Shown: piece by piece, positions 23,115 through 32,388 of the stretch
How positions within the stretch are numbered: the stretch's first letter is position 1
Layout of the letters: every line of letters begins with the position of its first letter
Assembly (NCBI RefSeq): GCF_001434135.1
Contig: NZ_AZEB01000005.1
Coordinates: 1-64,000, forward strand
Reading direction: 5' to 3'
DNA length: 64,000 nucleotides
Source of the DNA: Lentilactobacillus kisonensis DSM 19906 = JCM 15041
GTDB taxonomy: Bacteria; Bacillota; Bacilli; Lactobacillales; Lactobacillaceae
The notes under the pieces: generated by a model
Told to the model about the DNA's origin: nothing
Seen by the model: the letters and a program-made list of their open reading frames with translations, nothing else
Databases searched by the model: none
Program-made: the position numbers and the translations under genes

Positions 23115-23981
23115 ATGAAACAATACCATAATCAATATTTCGAAGGTGAACGCCCCCTGTTTGCTGAAACCAATGCCGTCATCGAAGGTACCACGTTTGG
23201 TAAGGGTGAGTCTCCACTTAAAGAAAGTCAAAGCATTCAATTAAAAGACGCCATTTTTACCTGGAAATACCCGCTGTGGTATAGCCGCCATGTGCAAGTT
23301 GACCATAGCATCTTAGAAACAATGGCCCGATCCGGAATCTGGTACACTCACGATATTTCAATCAACGATAGCGCAATTCAAGCGCCTAAAATTTTTCGGC
23401 GCAGTTCTGGTATTAAATTAACTAACGATCACTTTGCAAACGCCGAAGAGACCCTTTGGAACTGTGAGGATATTACGTTAAACAACGTCCAGGCCAGTGG
23501 CGATTATTTCGGCATGAACAGCTCAAATATTTACGTTGACCATCTGAATTTAATTGGCAATTACGTTTTTGATGGCGCTAAAAACGTCGAGGTACACAAT
23601 TCCACGTTTGTTTCCAAAGACGCCTTTTGGAATTGCGAAAACGTTACAATTTACGATTCCACCATCAACGGTGAGTATCTGGCCTGGAACACGAAAAACA
23701 TCACCCTCATTAATTGCACCATTGAAAGTAACCAGGGTCTTTGTTACATCGATCACCTTAAAATGCGTAACTGTCGACTACTGCACACTGATTTGGCGTT
23801 TGAATACTGTTCAAACATTGATGCCGAGATTAATTCCAATATCATGAGTGTTAAAAACCCATTAAGTGGGCGGATTCACGCCCACTCAATTGCGACAGTT
23901 ATCCTTGATCCAACCAAGGTTAACCCAAGTCAAACAACAATTATAACTGACGATAAAGTACAGGGAAAGGAGACTGCTTGA
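23115..23981 (+). CDS. DUF3737 family beta-helix protein
   Basis: 288 residues. The sequence YHNQYFEGERPLFAETNAVIEG and repeats such as FWNCENVTIYDSTINGEYLAWNTKNIT's WNCENVT, WNCEDIT and WNTKNIT turn motifs fit DUF3737, a right-handed parallel beta-helix family of lactic acid bacteria with unknown function. No signal peptide. Start at ATG after GAAAGGAGAACTC. Its TGA overlaps the ATG of the MalY/PatB gene by one base, indicating translational coupling and a linked role. Confidence 0.88.
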   Translation: MKQYHNQYFEGERPLFAETNAVIEGTTFGKGESPLKESQSIQLKDAIFTWKYPLWYSRHVQVDHSILETMARSGIWYTHDISINDSAIQAPKIFRRSSGIKLTNDHFANAEETLWNCEDITLNNVQASGDYFGMNSSNIYVDHLNLIGNYVFDGAKNVEVHNSTFVSKDAFWNCENVTIYDSTINGEYLAWNTKNITLINCTIESNQGLCYIDHLKMRNCRLLHTDLAFEYCSNIDAEINSNIMSVKNPLSGRIHAHSIATVILDPTKVNPSQTTIITDDKVQGKETA

Positions 23982-25147
23982 TGTACGACTTCACTTCAAT
24001 TATCCCCCGACGAAACACCGATTCGGTTAAATGGGATGTTCAGGACAACGAGCTACCAATGTGGGTCGCTGACATGGACTTTAAAGCAGCCCCAGAAATT
24101 ATCGCTGCCATGAAGAAAAAAGTTGAATTTGGCGTTTTTGGCTATGAAGAACCCCACGCAGATTATTTTCAAGCAGTTGCTAATTGGTACAAACAGGAAC
24201 ATCACGCCGACCCGGCCACTGATTGGATGCTATTTTGTACCGGCGTCGTCCCAGCAATTTCATCAGCGGTTCGGCGTGTCAGCAACGTTGGCGATAACGT
24301 GGTCATTCAAGCGCCGGTCTATAATATTTTTTATAACGCCATTATCAATAATGGCCGCCACGTCCTATCCAGCGACTTAACGTATGATCAGCGAACTCAC
24401 CAGTACAGCATCGATTTCGCTGATCTAGAACAAAAATTAGCAGACCCATTAAGCACCATGATGATTCTCTGCAATCCCCATAATCCAGTTGGCAAGGTTT
24501 GGTCAAAAGATGATCTGACTAAAATTGCAAAACTATGTAACCAGTATCACGTCACGTTATTAAGCGATGAAATCCATGGTGATTTGGTATTTGGCCAACC
24601 TGATTACACCCCGCTTTTTTCCCTGCCAGAAGCCTTAATTCAGAACGCAATCATCTGCGTATCGCCAAGCAAGACGTTTAACGTGGCTGCTTTACACGCT
24701 GCAACGGTGATTGTTCCTAACGAAGCCCTACGAAACAAGGTCAACCGGGGAATTAATACGGATGAGCTCGGTGAGCCAAACTTACTGGCAATTCCCGGGA
24801 CAATCGCTGCTTACACAAAGGGGCATCAATGGTTAGCCGAGTTGAGACAACAGATCAAGCACAATCACCAAATGGTTGTCGATTTCTGCGCAAAAAACAT
24901 TCCAGCAATCGCCGTAGTGCCATCCCACGCGACCTACTTAGTTTGGCTGGATTGCTCCCAGCTAACTGATAATACTGATAAGCTTGAGACTTTCATCAGA
25001 AAGGAAACTGGCTTATACGTTTCTGCCGGGTCCGAATACGGTGGTAACGGTAACCAGTTCTTACGAATGAACATTGCCTGCCCAGAAACAATGTTGGCCG
25101 ATGGTCTGCAAAGACTGGAAAAGGGCATCCAGCTATTTCAAAAGTGA
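23981..25147 (+). CDS. patB: MalY/PatB family PLP-dependent C-S lyase
   Basis: 388 residues, fold type I aminotransferase family, cytoplasmic. The N-terminus DFTSIIPRRNTDSVKWD and LPMWVADMDF are typical of MalY/PatB cystathionine beta-lyases. The PLP-binding lysine is in SPSKTFNVAALH, and the cofactor-site SDEIHGDLVF and LCNPHNPVGKVW are present. It cleaves cystathionine or cysteine conjugates, giving homocysteine or thiols plus pyruvate and ammonia; some members also act as aminotransferases. It overlaps the DUF3737 stop codon. Confidence 0.9.
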   Translation: MYDFTSIIPRRNTDSVKWDVQDNELPMWVADMDFKAAPEIIAAMKKKVEFGVFGYEEPHADYFQAVANWYKQEHHADPATDWMLFCTGVVPAISSAVRRVSNVGDNVVIQAPVYNIFYNAIINNGRHVLSSDLTYDQRTHQYSIDFADLEQKLADPLSTMMILCNPHNPVGKVWSKDDLTKIAKLCNQYHVTLLSDEIHGDLVFGQPDYTPLFSLPEALIQNAIICVSPSKTFNVAALHAATVIVPNEALRNKVNRGINTDELGEPNLLAIPGTIAAYTKGHQWLAELRQQIKHNHQMVVDFCAKNIPAIAVVPSHATYLVWLDCSQLTDNTDKLETFIRKETGLYVSAGSEYGGNGNQFLRMNIACPETMLADGLQRLEKGIQLFQK

Positions 25148-25251
25148 CCTTCGGGTGAGTCATTGAGATCACGTTTGCTCAGAATAATGATAAGTTCGCA
25201 ATTTGGTTAATTGTTAAAAATGACTCTAAATTCTCCAATTTTGGGAAGATA

Positions 25252-25300
25252 AAAGGACCAGCTAGAAACTGAAATTATCAGTTTCTAACTGGTCCTTATT
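25252..25300. terminator. Bidirectional terminator
   Basis: AAGGACCAGCTAGAAACTGA / TCAGTTTCTAACTGGTCCTT lies between convergent patB and the dehydrogenase gene. Confidence 0.88.
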
Positions 25301-25339
25301 TTTAATTACAATTATGGCCGATAACACCACAAGGCTCTT

Positions 25340-26281
25340 TTACTTCACCTGATTCACAGGCCACTGTGGCTGTTCACCATTGAGTACCCGTACGACCTCG
25401 CTGGCAGCATCGGTTGCCATCCGGGAAAAGCTTTCAACGGTGTTCGAACCAATATGCGGCGTTAACAAGACATTGTCAAGCTCAAAGAAGGGGCTATCTT
25501 TTGGTAACGGCTCCCTTTCGAAGACATCTAGTGCCGCCGCAGCAATGGTCTTGTTTCGTAACGCGGCAATCAATGCGGCTTCGTCAATTAAACTGCCCCG
25601 GCCTAAATTGATAATCACACTAGTTGGCTTCATTACTGCCAACTCAGCTTTGCCAATGATGTGCTTCGTTTGCGGCGTCGATGCCAAATGAAGCGTTAAA
25701 ACGTCGCTTTTTTGAATAATCGTATCAAAATCGACAAATTGCCCATAAGGTGACTCTCTTGGGGTCCGATTATAAATTAAGATGTTCATATCTAACGCAC
25801 TGGCCTTTTTGGCAACCCAATGGCCAATTCGACCGTAACCCACAATTCCAAGCGTCTTGCCTGCCAAGTCAAAGCCTCGGTGCTTCATAGCATAACCCGC
25901 ATCCCCGCGACACATCGCCATAGAAATATTAGTGAGGTTTTTAGACAAGTCAAACATGTCGGCAATGGTGGTTTCAGCCACCGTAGCCGCATTTGCATGG
26001 GGCGTAATTGTCACCCAAACCCCATGATTGGCACCAGCTTTTAGATCAACGTTATCATAACCAACCCCGTGACGGGCAATGATTTTCAAATTCGGCATTT
26101 GTGAGATTACTTCTTCGCCAATCTGGTCCACGAATAAAATAATCCCATCAGCATCTTTACCGTACTTCAGAATATTTTCACCACTGGTCGTTGGAACTTC
26201 GATTAACTCAATTCCCCGATCAGTTAAATATTGCTTGCCATCTTCTGACAACGTTTCTGGAATCACAACCTTTTTTGTCAT
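25340..26281 (-). CDS. D-2-hydroxyacid dehydrogenase (SerA-like)
   Basis: 313 residues. NAD-binding Rossmann motif GIVGYGRIGHWVAKKA; catalytic Arg region NLGRGSLIDE, Glu in VFEREPLP and His in LTPHIGSNT. There is no ACT or regulatory domain, so it is not a full-length SerA; it may be a phosphoglycerate, 2-ketogluconate/hydroxypyruvate or other D-2-hydroxyacid dehydrogenase. Start at ATG after GGATGGAGGCAGTT, seven codons inside the longer frame. Single gene. Confidence 0.88.
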   Translation of the reverse strand: MTKKVVIPETLSEDGKQYLTDRGIELIEVPTTSGENILKYGKDADGIILFVDQIGEEVISQMPNLKIIARHGVGYDNVDLKAGANHGVWVTITPHANAATVAETTIADMFDLSKNLTNISMAMCRGDAGYAMKHRGFDLAGKTLGIVGYGRIGHWVAKKASALDMNILIYNRTPRESPYGQFVDFDTIIQKSDVLTLHLASTPQTKHIIGKAELAVMKPTSVIINLGRGSLIDEAALIAALRNKTIAAAALDVFEREPLPKDSPFFELDNVLLTPHIGSNTVESFSRMATDAASEVVRVLNGEQPQWPVNQVK

Positions 26282-26361
26282 AACTGCCTCCATCCATAAC
26301 ATTTCTTAACGTTATATTCTCGCAAATTCACTTACTAATCAAGTAAGCCATTAAAGTTGGA

Positions 26362-27828
26362 TTACTTCACAATTTTTCGATTTGGATCTAGCCAATTGAT
26401 AATTAAAACAATCAATAGCATGATGACGACAGCCGCAAATACCATGTGTAGTGCGGTTAAAACAATTGGTGCGATGGTCGCCTCGTTGGCAACTGGGGTG
26501 GCCTGCTTCGAGCTAATAATACGATTGACCTTAGCAAAGGTAATCCCCCCATGTAACTGCAGCCGAATGACAAAATTCAAAATTGCCCCGTAGACACCAG
26601 CCATGACGGTTTGTCCGAGCGAACGGCCGAGGGTTAATACCGAAGTGGCTGAACCAACCATATTTGTGGGTACCAGGTGTTGGCTTAAAATAGTATTCAT
26701 ACTGATCACAATGCCCATACCGGTTCCATTTAACATTGCAATGACGTAAAAGCCCCAGACTGGAAATGAATGGCCAGCAAATATCAGGCCAACATAGCCA
26801 ATTAACAAAACGCCAATGAGACTAACCGCAATCCACTTAGGGACAAATTTTGCAATCAGGGTCCCAACGGCAAAGGACGCCAGTAGCCACATGATTGAAC
26901 TGGAGGTGACCACCAAGCCAGCTCCGGTCGCTGACACGTGGTACAGCGATTGCAGCCAAATCGGGAAGTAAACTTGATACCCAATTAGAACCCCGCTTAA
27001 AATCATTGCGGTCACGATTTGAATCGTAAAGGTTTTCGAGCGAAACATCTTGGGCGACATTAAAGGATCGGCAAAGCGCCGTTCCTGCCTAAACAATAAG
27101 CCAAGGCCAACAAACGCGACGAGGAATAACCCCAGGGCAGTCAACGGTCTCGTATCAATGAATTGAATAGCCAGCAGTAACCCAATTAAGAAAACGGCTA
27201 ACCAGATAATGCCAAACCAATCAATGATTAACTGCGGCTGGCGGACACCCTTTTCGTGATAACCAAACCATACGAATAATGCCACTAAAATCCCTAATGG
27301 TACGTTAACAAAAAATACCCAATGCCACGATAGTTGATCAACCAAAAAGCCACCAATTAAGGGTCCTACCAAAGCGGATAGTCCCCACGCAGTGTTGTTA
27401 AAGGCCAGAATATTTGCGCGTTCTTTAAAGCTAAAGTTATCAGCAATAATCGTAAACGTTAGCGGCATCACCGCCCCAGCACCGATTCCTTGAATAGCCC
27501 TGGCAAGAATTAAAATTAAGATTGACGGTGCCAACCCACTTAAGAATGATCCGAGGGTAAAAATGATAACCCCCCATTGAAAGACGTTCCGCCGGCCTAA
27601 GGTATCCGCTAGCTTGCCATAAATTGGCGTCGTAATGGCCGTTGTTAATAGGTATGCACTCATAATCCAGCTTTGAAACGCTAAGCCGTGCAGCTCACTA
27701 ATGATTGACGGTAGTGCCGTCGTAACGATTGTCACCTCAACTGACGTCATAAAGGTCGCGATAAACACCGCCGTCATAATAACCCAACGTTTATTGTGGG
27801 TCGTACTAACACTTTTTTCTCCATTCAT
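26362..27828 (-). CDS. MFS multidrug transporter, DHA2 (EmrB/QacA) family
   Basis: 488 residues with about 14 membrane helices, the DHA2 layout. Motif A reads GKLADTLGRRNVF and motif C SALVGPLIGGFLVD; motif D1-like MTSVEVTIVTTALPSI is at the N-terminus. It should export drugs or organic cations using the proton gradient; substrates are unknown. The start follows GAGATGGGATTAA. Divergent from the GNAT gene. No TetR/MarR regulator adjoins it. Confidence 0.9.
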   Translation of the reverse strand: MNGEKSVSTTHNKRWVIMTAVFIATFMTSVEVTIVTTALPSIISELHGLAFQSWIMSAYLLTTAITTPIYGKLADTLGRRNVFQWGVIIFTLGSFLSGLAPSILILILARAIQGIGAGAVMPLTFTIIADNFSFKERANILAFNNTAWGLSALVGPLIGGFLVDQLSWHWVFFVNVPLGILVALFVWFGYHEKGVRQPQLIIDWFGIIWLAVFLIGLLLAIQFIDTRPLTALGLFLVAFVGLGLLFRQERRFADPLMSPKMFRSKTFTIQIVTAMILSGVLIGYQVYFPIWLQSLYHVSATGAGLVVTSSSIMWLLASFAVGTLIAKFVPKWIAVSLIGVLLIGYVGLIFAGHSFPVWGFYVIAMLNGTGMGIVISMNTILSQHLVPTNMVGSATSVLTLGRSLGQTVMAGVYGAILNFVIRLQLHGGITFAKVNRIISSKQATPVANEATIAPIVLTALHMVFAAVVIMLLIVLIINWLDPNRKIVK

Positions 27829-27933
27829 TTAATCCCATCTCACTTCTAATCAATGTTACCATTATACTATTCTAAGTTACCTGAACAACAGCACCCAGTT
27901 AAAAATAACGCTAATGAAATGGAGAAGATCAAC

Positions 27934-28428
27934 TTGGTTATTAGCTATCAACCAGCAAAATTAAGCCAGCTTCAAGAAATCATGGCAATCGAAATGACCG
28001 GCTTTTCCCCGGCGGAAGCGGCAACTAAAATCGCAATGGCCGATCGAATCAAGCTATACCCTGACACGTTCATTGCTGCCAACATTGATGACAAAGTTGC
28101 CGGCTACGTTGTCGGTCCTGCAACTGATCAACGCTATTTAACCGATAACCTTTTCGACCAATCTCATCCTAATCGACCAAACGACCCTTACCTGGCAATT
28201 CTTAGTTTAGTCGTTCACCCAGATTATCGTGGTCAAGGGATCGCTGGCCAGTTGTTGTCCCATTTGGCAACAGTCGGCAAAGCGCAACACCGAAGTGCAA
28301 TTACCCTAACTTGCCTTAAAAAGCTGATTCCCTTTTATGAACAACATGGTTATATCAATGAAGGGGTCTCAACCTCGCAGCATGCCAATGAGATTTGGTA
28401 CAACATGATTTGTCCTCTGTTATCATAA
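27934..28428 (+). CDS. GNAT family N-acetyltransferase
   Basis: 164 residues from a TTG start. The acetyl-CoA-binding motif A is VHPDYRGQGIAGQLL; motif B-like FYEQHGYINEG follows. I chose TTG since GGAG lies 9 bases before it and a -10 box TATACT (about 27867-27872) lies inside the longer frame that would begin at 27853; ATG at 27919 is also possible. The acceptor is unknown. A strong hairpin follows the stop. Confidence 0.82.
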   Translation: MVISYQPAKLSQLQEIMAIEMTGFSPAEAATKIAMADRIKLYPDTFIAANIDDKVAGYVVGPATDQRYLTDNLFDQSHPNRPNDPYLAILSLVVHPDYRGQGIAGQLLSHLATVGKAQHRSAITLTCLKKLIPFYEQHGYINEGVSTSQHANEIWYNMICPLLS

Positions 28429-28432
28429 GCAT

Positions 28433-28472
28433 CTCACCTAAAAATCCTCAAAATCAGGGATTTTGGAGTGAG
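28433..28472 (+). terminator. GNAT terminator, related to repeat core
   Basis: CTCACCTAAAAATCC / GGATTTTGGAGTGAG. The stem resembles the inner hairpin of the leader repeats (compare copy H), so it may be a repeat remnant used as terminator. Confidence 0.6.
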
Positions 28473-28488
28473 GCAACATAGTTGAAAC

Positions 28489-28660
28489 GTGCTACACCAA
28501 GCAGAAAGCTGCACCTAAGTCACTCCGTTCAAAAATCCAAACCCAGGATTTCTGAACGGAGTGACTTAGGCTCCGCTTTCTAACCGCTTGGTTCCGCACT
28601 CTGACCGCTTTGCTCCGCTCACTCATTAGGACAGTTTCTGACCACTTTGCTCCGCTCACT
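28489..28660 (+). repeat. Composite leader repeat, copy S
   Basis: Plus-strand oriented copy with diverged 5' end (GTGCTACACCAAGCAG). The inner arms TCACTCCGTTCA/TGAACGGAGTGA pair perfectly. Its 3' end is followed by two further end-fragments (CTGACCGCTTTGCTCCGCTCACT and AGGACAG..GCTCCGCTCACT), giving three successive element termini. Confidence 0.8.
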
Positions 28661-28664
28661 CATT

Positions 28665-28693
28665 TTGAACTTACGCTCATTCCATGATATGAT
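28665..28693 (+). promoter_or_regulatory. Promoter of 28735 metalloprotease
   Basis: TTGAAC (28665-28670), 17 bases, TATGAT (28688-28693). Here the promoter follows the repeat, unlike most other copies. Confidence 0.65.
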
Positions 28694-28734
28694 TCAGCTG
28701 ACACTTGAAACGCCTACAATTGGGGATGATAAGG

Positions 28735-29574
28735 ATGTTCCAACTTAAGAAAAGTTTCGTTATTGTAAGTTTAATGGCTGGCTTCTTCGCCACAGCAACT
28801 GTAACTAGTACCTCCGTTACTTCTACACCACTAAACGCTTCCGCAAAGTCAACGAGCACCAAATCTACGATTACTCACACTATCAAAAGAACGCCGGACC
28901 TTAACCCAACTAGTCAAGTCCGGCACTATTCAGCTAAAACCTATTACACCTACTTTAAGTTATTTAATAAAAACTATAATGTTCAGCGGATGAGTAAACC
29001 AAGCGTGTTCAAAAATAACCACGCGACCGTTTACGTGCCGTCAGCCCAACTCAGAGAAAGTGGTTACGTGACCGCAGCAATGAAAAATTGGAACGCCGCG
29101 TTAGGTACAAGTGTCTTTCGAGTCGGAACGGCCGCCAACCATACTATTACGGTTAATACCAAGAATGGTCCGACTTCCGCAGATGGCTCTTGGGATGGCT
29201 ACTATCAAACCAACAAAGTTTACGTTAATTCAAACTTTTTCAATAATTCAGCTTACCTGCCAGCCGTTTACTTTGATTTAACGGGTGAAAAAATGGCTGA
29301 AGCGGATGCCCCAAATTCGGCGGCCTATCAACAACAATATAAAGAATACTGGACAGCAGTAATCACCCATGAGCTTGGTCATAGCTTAGGTCTGGATCAC
29401 ACTCCTTATGCTAACGACATTATGGCCTCAGAATCTGAAACAGCCGGGGCTGATTTTAAATACAGTTGGCGTGATTATAGGCTTAGCGATAATTCATTTG
29501 CGATTTTGACGGATAAACTATCGTCAAGGGATATCAACCGGGCAAAATTGACTCGAGTGATTGGCTACTGGTAA
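28735..29574 (+). CDS. Secreted matrixin-like zinc metalloprotease
   Basis: 279 residues with a signal peptide (KKSFVIVSLMAGFFATATVT). The metzincin zinc motif HELGHSLGLDH supplies three histidines and the catalytic Glu, and DIMASES downstream can form the Met-turn. The middle region resembles matrixin-type proteins of lactobacilli (VTAAMKNWNAALGTSVFRV, parallel to LDYAANRWNKALGQKVLRK in the 2240 gene), so the two enzymes are homologous. It probably acts outside the cell, target unknown. Start at ATG after TTGGGGATGATAAGG. Confidence 0.85.
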   Translation: MFQLKKSFVIVSLMAGFFATATVTSTSVTSTPLNASAKSTSTKSTITHTIKRTPDLNPTSQVRHYSAKTYYTYFKLFNKNYNVQRMSKPSVFKNNHATVYVPSAQLRESGYVTAAMKNWNAALGTSVFRVGTAANHTITVNTKNGPTSADGSWDGYYQTNKVYVNSNFFNNSAYLPAVYFDLTGEKMAEADAPNSAAYQQQYKEYWTAVITHELGHSLGLDHTPYANDIMASESETAGADFKYSWRDYRLSDNSFAILTDKLSSRDINRAKLTRVIGYW

Positions 29575-29641
29575 GCAGCGTGATTAACGATTATGAACTT
29601 CCTTTCACACCATGTTTTGTCACCCTAATATTGGGCATACC

Positions 29642-29684
29642 AAAAAGAGATTGAGCAAAAACATTTTGTTCAATCTCTTTTTAG
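29642..29684 (+). terminator. Terminator of metalloprotease gene
   Basis: AAAAAGAGATTGAGCAAAA / TTTTGTTCAATCTCTTTTT; may serve both strands. Confidence 0.85.
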
Positions 29685-29760
29685 CGTCTAAATAAAGGCT
29701 ACAAAATAAGGTTATTTTATGTGGATCACTCAGATTGAGTAACGGCAAAGCCCCACGCAG

Positions 29761-30561
29761 CTACTTCATCGTCCTATCAAAGAACAACACCATATCATCC
29801 CACACATCATCCAAATATCCCTTAGCATGGCGGCTGCCCGGAATCATTCTGGTCTGGTATGGAATTTGATGGTCGGTTAAGGCCTTAGCCATATCCAACA
29901 CGCCACTGGTCGGTACGAATTCATTCAATGAGTTTGCTAGATACATTTGCCCCGTTTTATCGGTTACCCGGTGAACTGGCGTTGCTTCCTCATATTGATC
30001 AGTCCGGCCATTAAAGTAGTTAGTTACAAACCATTTATAAAATGGATCATTAGCCCCATCCTGATTAATCTTGGCACTAGCGGTTGAATTGAAGCCACTG
30101 GTATCGCCCTCTGCGGCAACAACCGCTTCATGCTCACCTAACCACTTATCAATATCTAAGATTCCAGATAATGACGCAATTGGAATGCCGTATTTGATTG
30201 CCAATTCAACGGTCATATTCCCACCAGCGGATGACCCAAACGCCCCAATGTGGTCATGGTCAAATGGTAAATCTGACTGTCGCAGCCACTCATACAAATG
30301 ATCCATATCTTCCAGCGGCGCCGGGTAGAAGGCCTTTGGTGTAATCCGATAAGCGGGTGTTACAACCAAGTAACCTTCATCCACAAATCGTTTTGATGAA
30401 TCAGCATCCTTTGACTTGTTACCGCGGAACCAGCCACCACCATGAATATCAATGATTGCTCCCCGACTTTGTTTCAAGTCACCATCATAATAAATATCAG
30501 TCAACTGATGATTAATAGAATCATATTCAACGTCTGTTTTGATTACATAGTTTGTCAACAT
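29761..30561 (-). CDS. Alpha/beta hydrolase (carboxylesterase/BD-FAE type)
   Basis: 266 residues, cytoplasmic. The oxyanion block is DIHGGGWFRGNKSK, the nucleophile elbow GAFGSSAGGNM (Ser in GSSAG) and the catalytic His lies in GSRHAKGY. This is the pattern of small esterases and acyl-peptide-hydrolase-like enzymes; some remove acetyl or feruloyl groups from plant sugars, which would fit the neighbouring hemicellulose genes. AGGAGGCA is followed by ATG ATG TTG; I use the second ATG. The leader holds a diverged repeat copy. Confidence 0.85.
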   Translation of the reverse strand: MLTNYVIKTDVEYDSINHQLTDIYYDGDLKQSRGAIIDIHGGGWFRGNKSKDADSSKRFVDEGYLVVTPAYRITPKAFYPAPLEDMDHLYEWLRQSDLPFDHDHIGAFGSSAGGNMTVELAIKYGIPIASLSGILDIDKWLGEHEAVVAAEGDTSGFNSTASAKINQDGANDPFYKWFVTNYFNGRTDQYEEATPVHRVTDKTGQMYLANSLNEFVPTSGVLDMAKALTDHQIPYQTRMIPGSRHAKGYLDDVWDDMVLFFDRTMK

Positions 30562-30579
30562 CATTGCCTCCTAAAAGAT

Positions 30580-30696
30580 AGTGAACGGATTTAAGCTCTT
30601 GGCAACAGAACATCAGTCTCTTTCGAGGGAAATTTCCGCATTTGGCATTTTTCTCGGGAATGCTTAGGCGCAGGTCGTTGCTTGGAGAAACTATCC
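30580..30696 (-). repeat. Diverged leader repeat, copy O
   Basis: Diverged full-length copy immediately before the SD of the hydrolase gene. Inner arms CTTTCGAGGGAAAT/ATTTTTCTCGGGAA remain paired; the outer arms have decayed. Confidence 0.7.
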
Positions 30697-30805
30697 GACA
30701 AATACTTAACAATTCACAACTGAAGTATCCACCCAGATAATTTAGGAGTCAATCAAATCGACTTATTATAACTATCGAAAATCATTTGTAACTCGCATGG
30801 TTACG

Positions 30806-31882
30806 CTACATCTTCTCTAAGGCTTCCCAAATGCCCGTTAAGTAAGTAATTCCCAAGGCCCGATCATACAACCCATACCCAGGCCGACCGTTTTCACCCC
30901 AAATATTTCTACCATGATCCGGACGAATATAGCCATCGTAATTAGTATCGTGGAGGGCCTTCATAATTGCGAACATGTCAAGTGATCCTTCAGATGACAG
31001 ATGCGCTGATTCATGGAAGTCACCTTGCTTGTCAACAAACTTAATATTTCTAACATGCATAAAGGCTACGCGGTCTTTGGGTACAAAGGCTCGAATAATC
31101 TTTGGTAAATCATTTGCAGGATTCTCACCTAGACTGCCAGTACAAATCGTAAAGGCGTTACAGCGGGATTCGTGAAGCCTTTCAATTCGTTTCATATCAG
31201 CCATGTTCTTATAAATCCGCGGTAGCCCAAACAATGGCTTGGGAGGATCGTCTGGATGCATGGCCATTCTAACATCGTATTTCTCACAAGTTGGCATAAT
31301 TGCATCTAAAAAGTATTTGCAGTTTTCAACTAGTTTAGCTTCATCAACATCCTGATAGGCGGCAAAGAGTTCTTGTAGCGTTGCTAACCGCTCTGGCTCC
31401 CATCCTGGCAGCGAAAATCCGTTTGCGCCAGTCTTCATTTGCGTCATCAATGCCTCGGGGTCTTTGGGCAGTTTAGCTTGTTCGTACATCATGGCATTTG
31501 AGCCGTCTGCTAGTTGGTGATGCAAATCGGTTCTCAGCCAGTCAAATACTGGCATAAAATTATAGCAAATCACCTTAATACCCGCTTTGGACAAATTTTT
31601 GATTGTTTGGATGTAATTATCAATGTATCGATCTCGGCTTGGTAAACCGATTTTGATATCATCATGAATATTAACAGACTCAATCACTTCGAGTTTGAGG
31701 CCTGCGTCATTTACTTGTTTCTTCAGTGTGTCAATCTCGTCTTGCGGCCAAACTGCACCCACAGGGACATCGTACAATGCACCAACGACTTGTTTTGTCC
31801 CTGGAATTTGCTTAATTTGAGACAAAGAAATGTTATCATCCTGCTCCCCAAACCAGCGGAAGCCCATTTTAAGTTGTGACAT
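30806..31882 (-). CDS. uxuA: Mannonate dehydratase
   Basis: 358 residues, the usual UxuA length. It dehydrates D-mannonate to 2-keto-3-deoxygluconate in the glucuronate branch of hexuronate catabolism. The N-terminus MGFRWFGEQDDNISLSQIKQ with KQVVGALYDVPVG, the metal-site segments MHPDDPP, CTGSLGENPAND and MHVRNIK, and the C-terminal RPDHGR are typical. The product would be taken by KdgK (19799). No uxuB or uxaC is in the window. Start after TAGGAGGAAAATC; two leader repeats lie upstream. Confidence 0.95.
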   Translation of the reverse strand: MSQLKMGFRWFGEQDDNISLSQIKQIPGTKQVVGALYDVPVGAVWPQDEIDTLKKQVNDAGLKLEVIESVNIHDDIKIGLPSRDRYIDNYIQTIKNLSKAGIKVICYNFMPVFDWLRTDLHHQLADGSNAMMYEQAKLPKDPEALMTQMKTGANGFSLPGWEPERLATLQELFAAYQDVDEAKLVENCKYFLDAIMPTCEKYDVRMAMHPDDPPKPLFGLPRIYKNMADMKRIERLHESRCNAFTICTGSLGENPANDLPKIIRAFVPKDRVAFMHVRNIKFVDKQGDFHESAHLSSEGSLDMFAIMKALHDTNYDGYIRPDHGRNIWGENGRPGYGLYDRALGITYLTGIWEALEKM

Positions 31883-31900
31883 GATTTTCCTCCTATAAAA

Positions 31901-32021
31901 AGTGAGCGGAGCAAAGCGATTAGAAACTGGAACATAAGTCTCCTCGGACAGAAATCGCTGGTTTTAGGGGATTTCTGTCCGAGGTGCTTATGTGGAAGCT
32001 TCTGCTTTGCGCAGCTGTCCT
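31901..32021 (-). repeat. 5'-leader palindromic repeat, copy L
   Basis: Full copy before the uxuA SD. Inner arms CTCGGACAGAAATC/GATTTCTGTCCGAG are paired, with the G/C positions swapped relative to copy F. Confidence 0.9.
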
Positions 32022-32027
32022 AAAATA

Positions 32028-32148
32028 AGTGAGCGAAGTCAGGCGATTTTAGAAACCGGAGTGTAAGTCTCCTTCGGGGGAAATTCCTGGTTCTGGAATT
32101 TTTCTCAGAGGTGCTTACATGTAGATTTCTGCCTGACGCAGCTGTCCT
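32028..32148 (-). repeat. 5'-leader palindromic repeat, copy M
   Basis: Full copy in tandem with L. The outer arms are TCAGGCG/GCCTGACG; the inner arms (CTTCGGGGG with CTCAGAG) pair less well. Confidence 0.82.
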
Positions 32149-32169
32149 AAAATTTGTAAATTTAAGTTT

Positions 32170-32198
32170 AGTATGACAGCTAGTGCTAAATATCTCAA
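32170..32198 (-). promoter_or_regulatory. Candidate uxuA promoter
   Basis: Minus strand TTGAGA (32193-32198), 17 bases, CATACT (32170-32175). Copies M and L lie between it and the SD. Confidence 0.55.
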
Positions 32199-32299
32199 AT
32201 TTCTCTTTAAAAGCTAGCATTCCATCTCATCTTTAATCGAAATGAACCGTCATCCATTCAGTGCTCAGGACCCGATATATCATGGTGAAAACAAATGAA

Positions 32300-32346
32300 C
32301 AAAACGCAGCAATGAACCACCAAATTGGTCGTACTCATTTGCTGTG
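32300..32346 (-). terminator. Terminator of 32389 transporter
   Basis: Minus strand CAGCAAATGA..ACC / GGT..TTCATTGCTG followed by a short T-rich tract. Confidence 0.6.
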
Positions 32347-32388
32347 CCTTATTCAATATTGTTTATTTCTGCATTAAAGGTAAACCAC

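Noticed and set aside
27853-27933. Longer GNAT start at ATG 27853
   Set aside because: A -10 box lies inside this stretch and no SD precedes it; a TTG with GGAG at 9 bases fits better.
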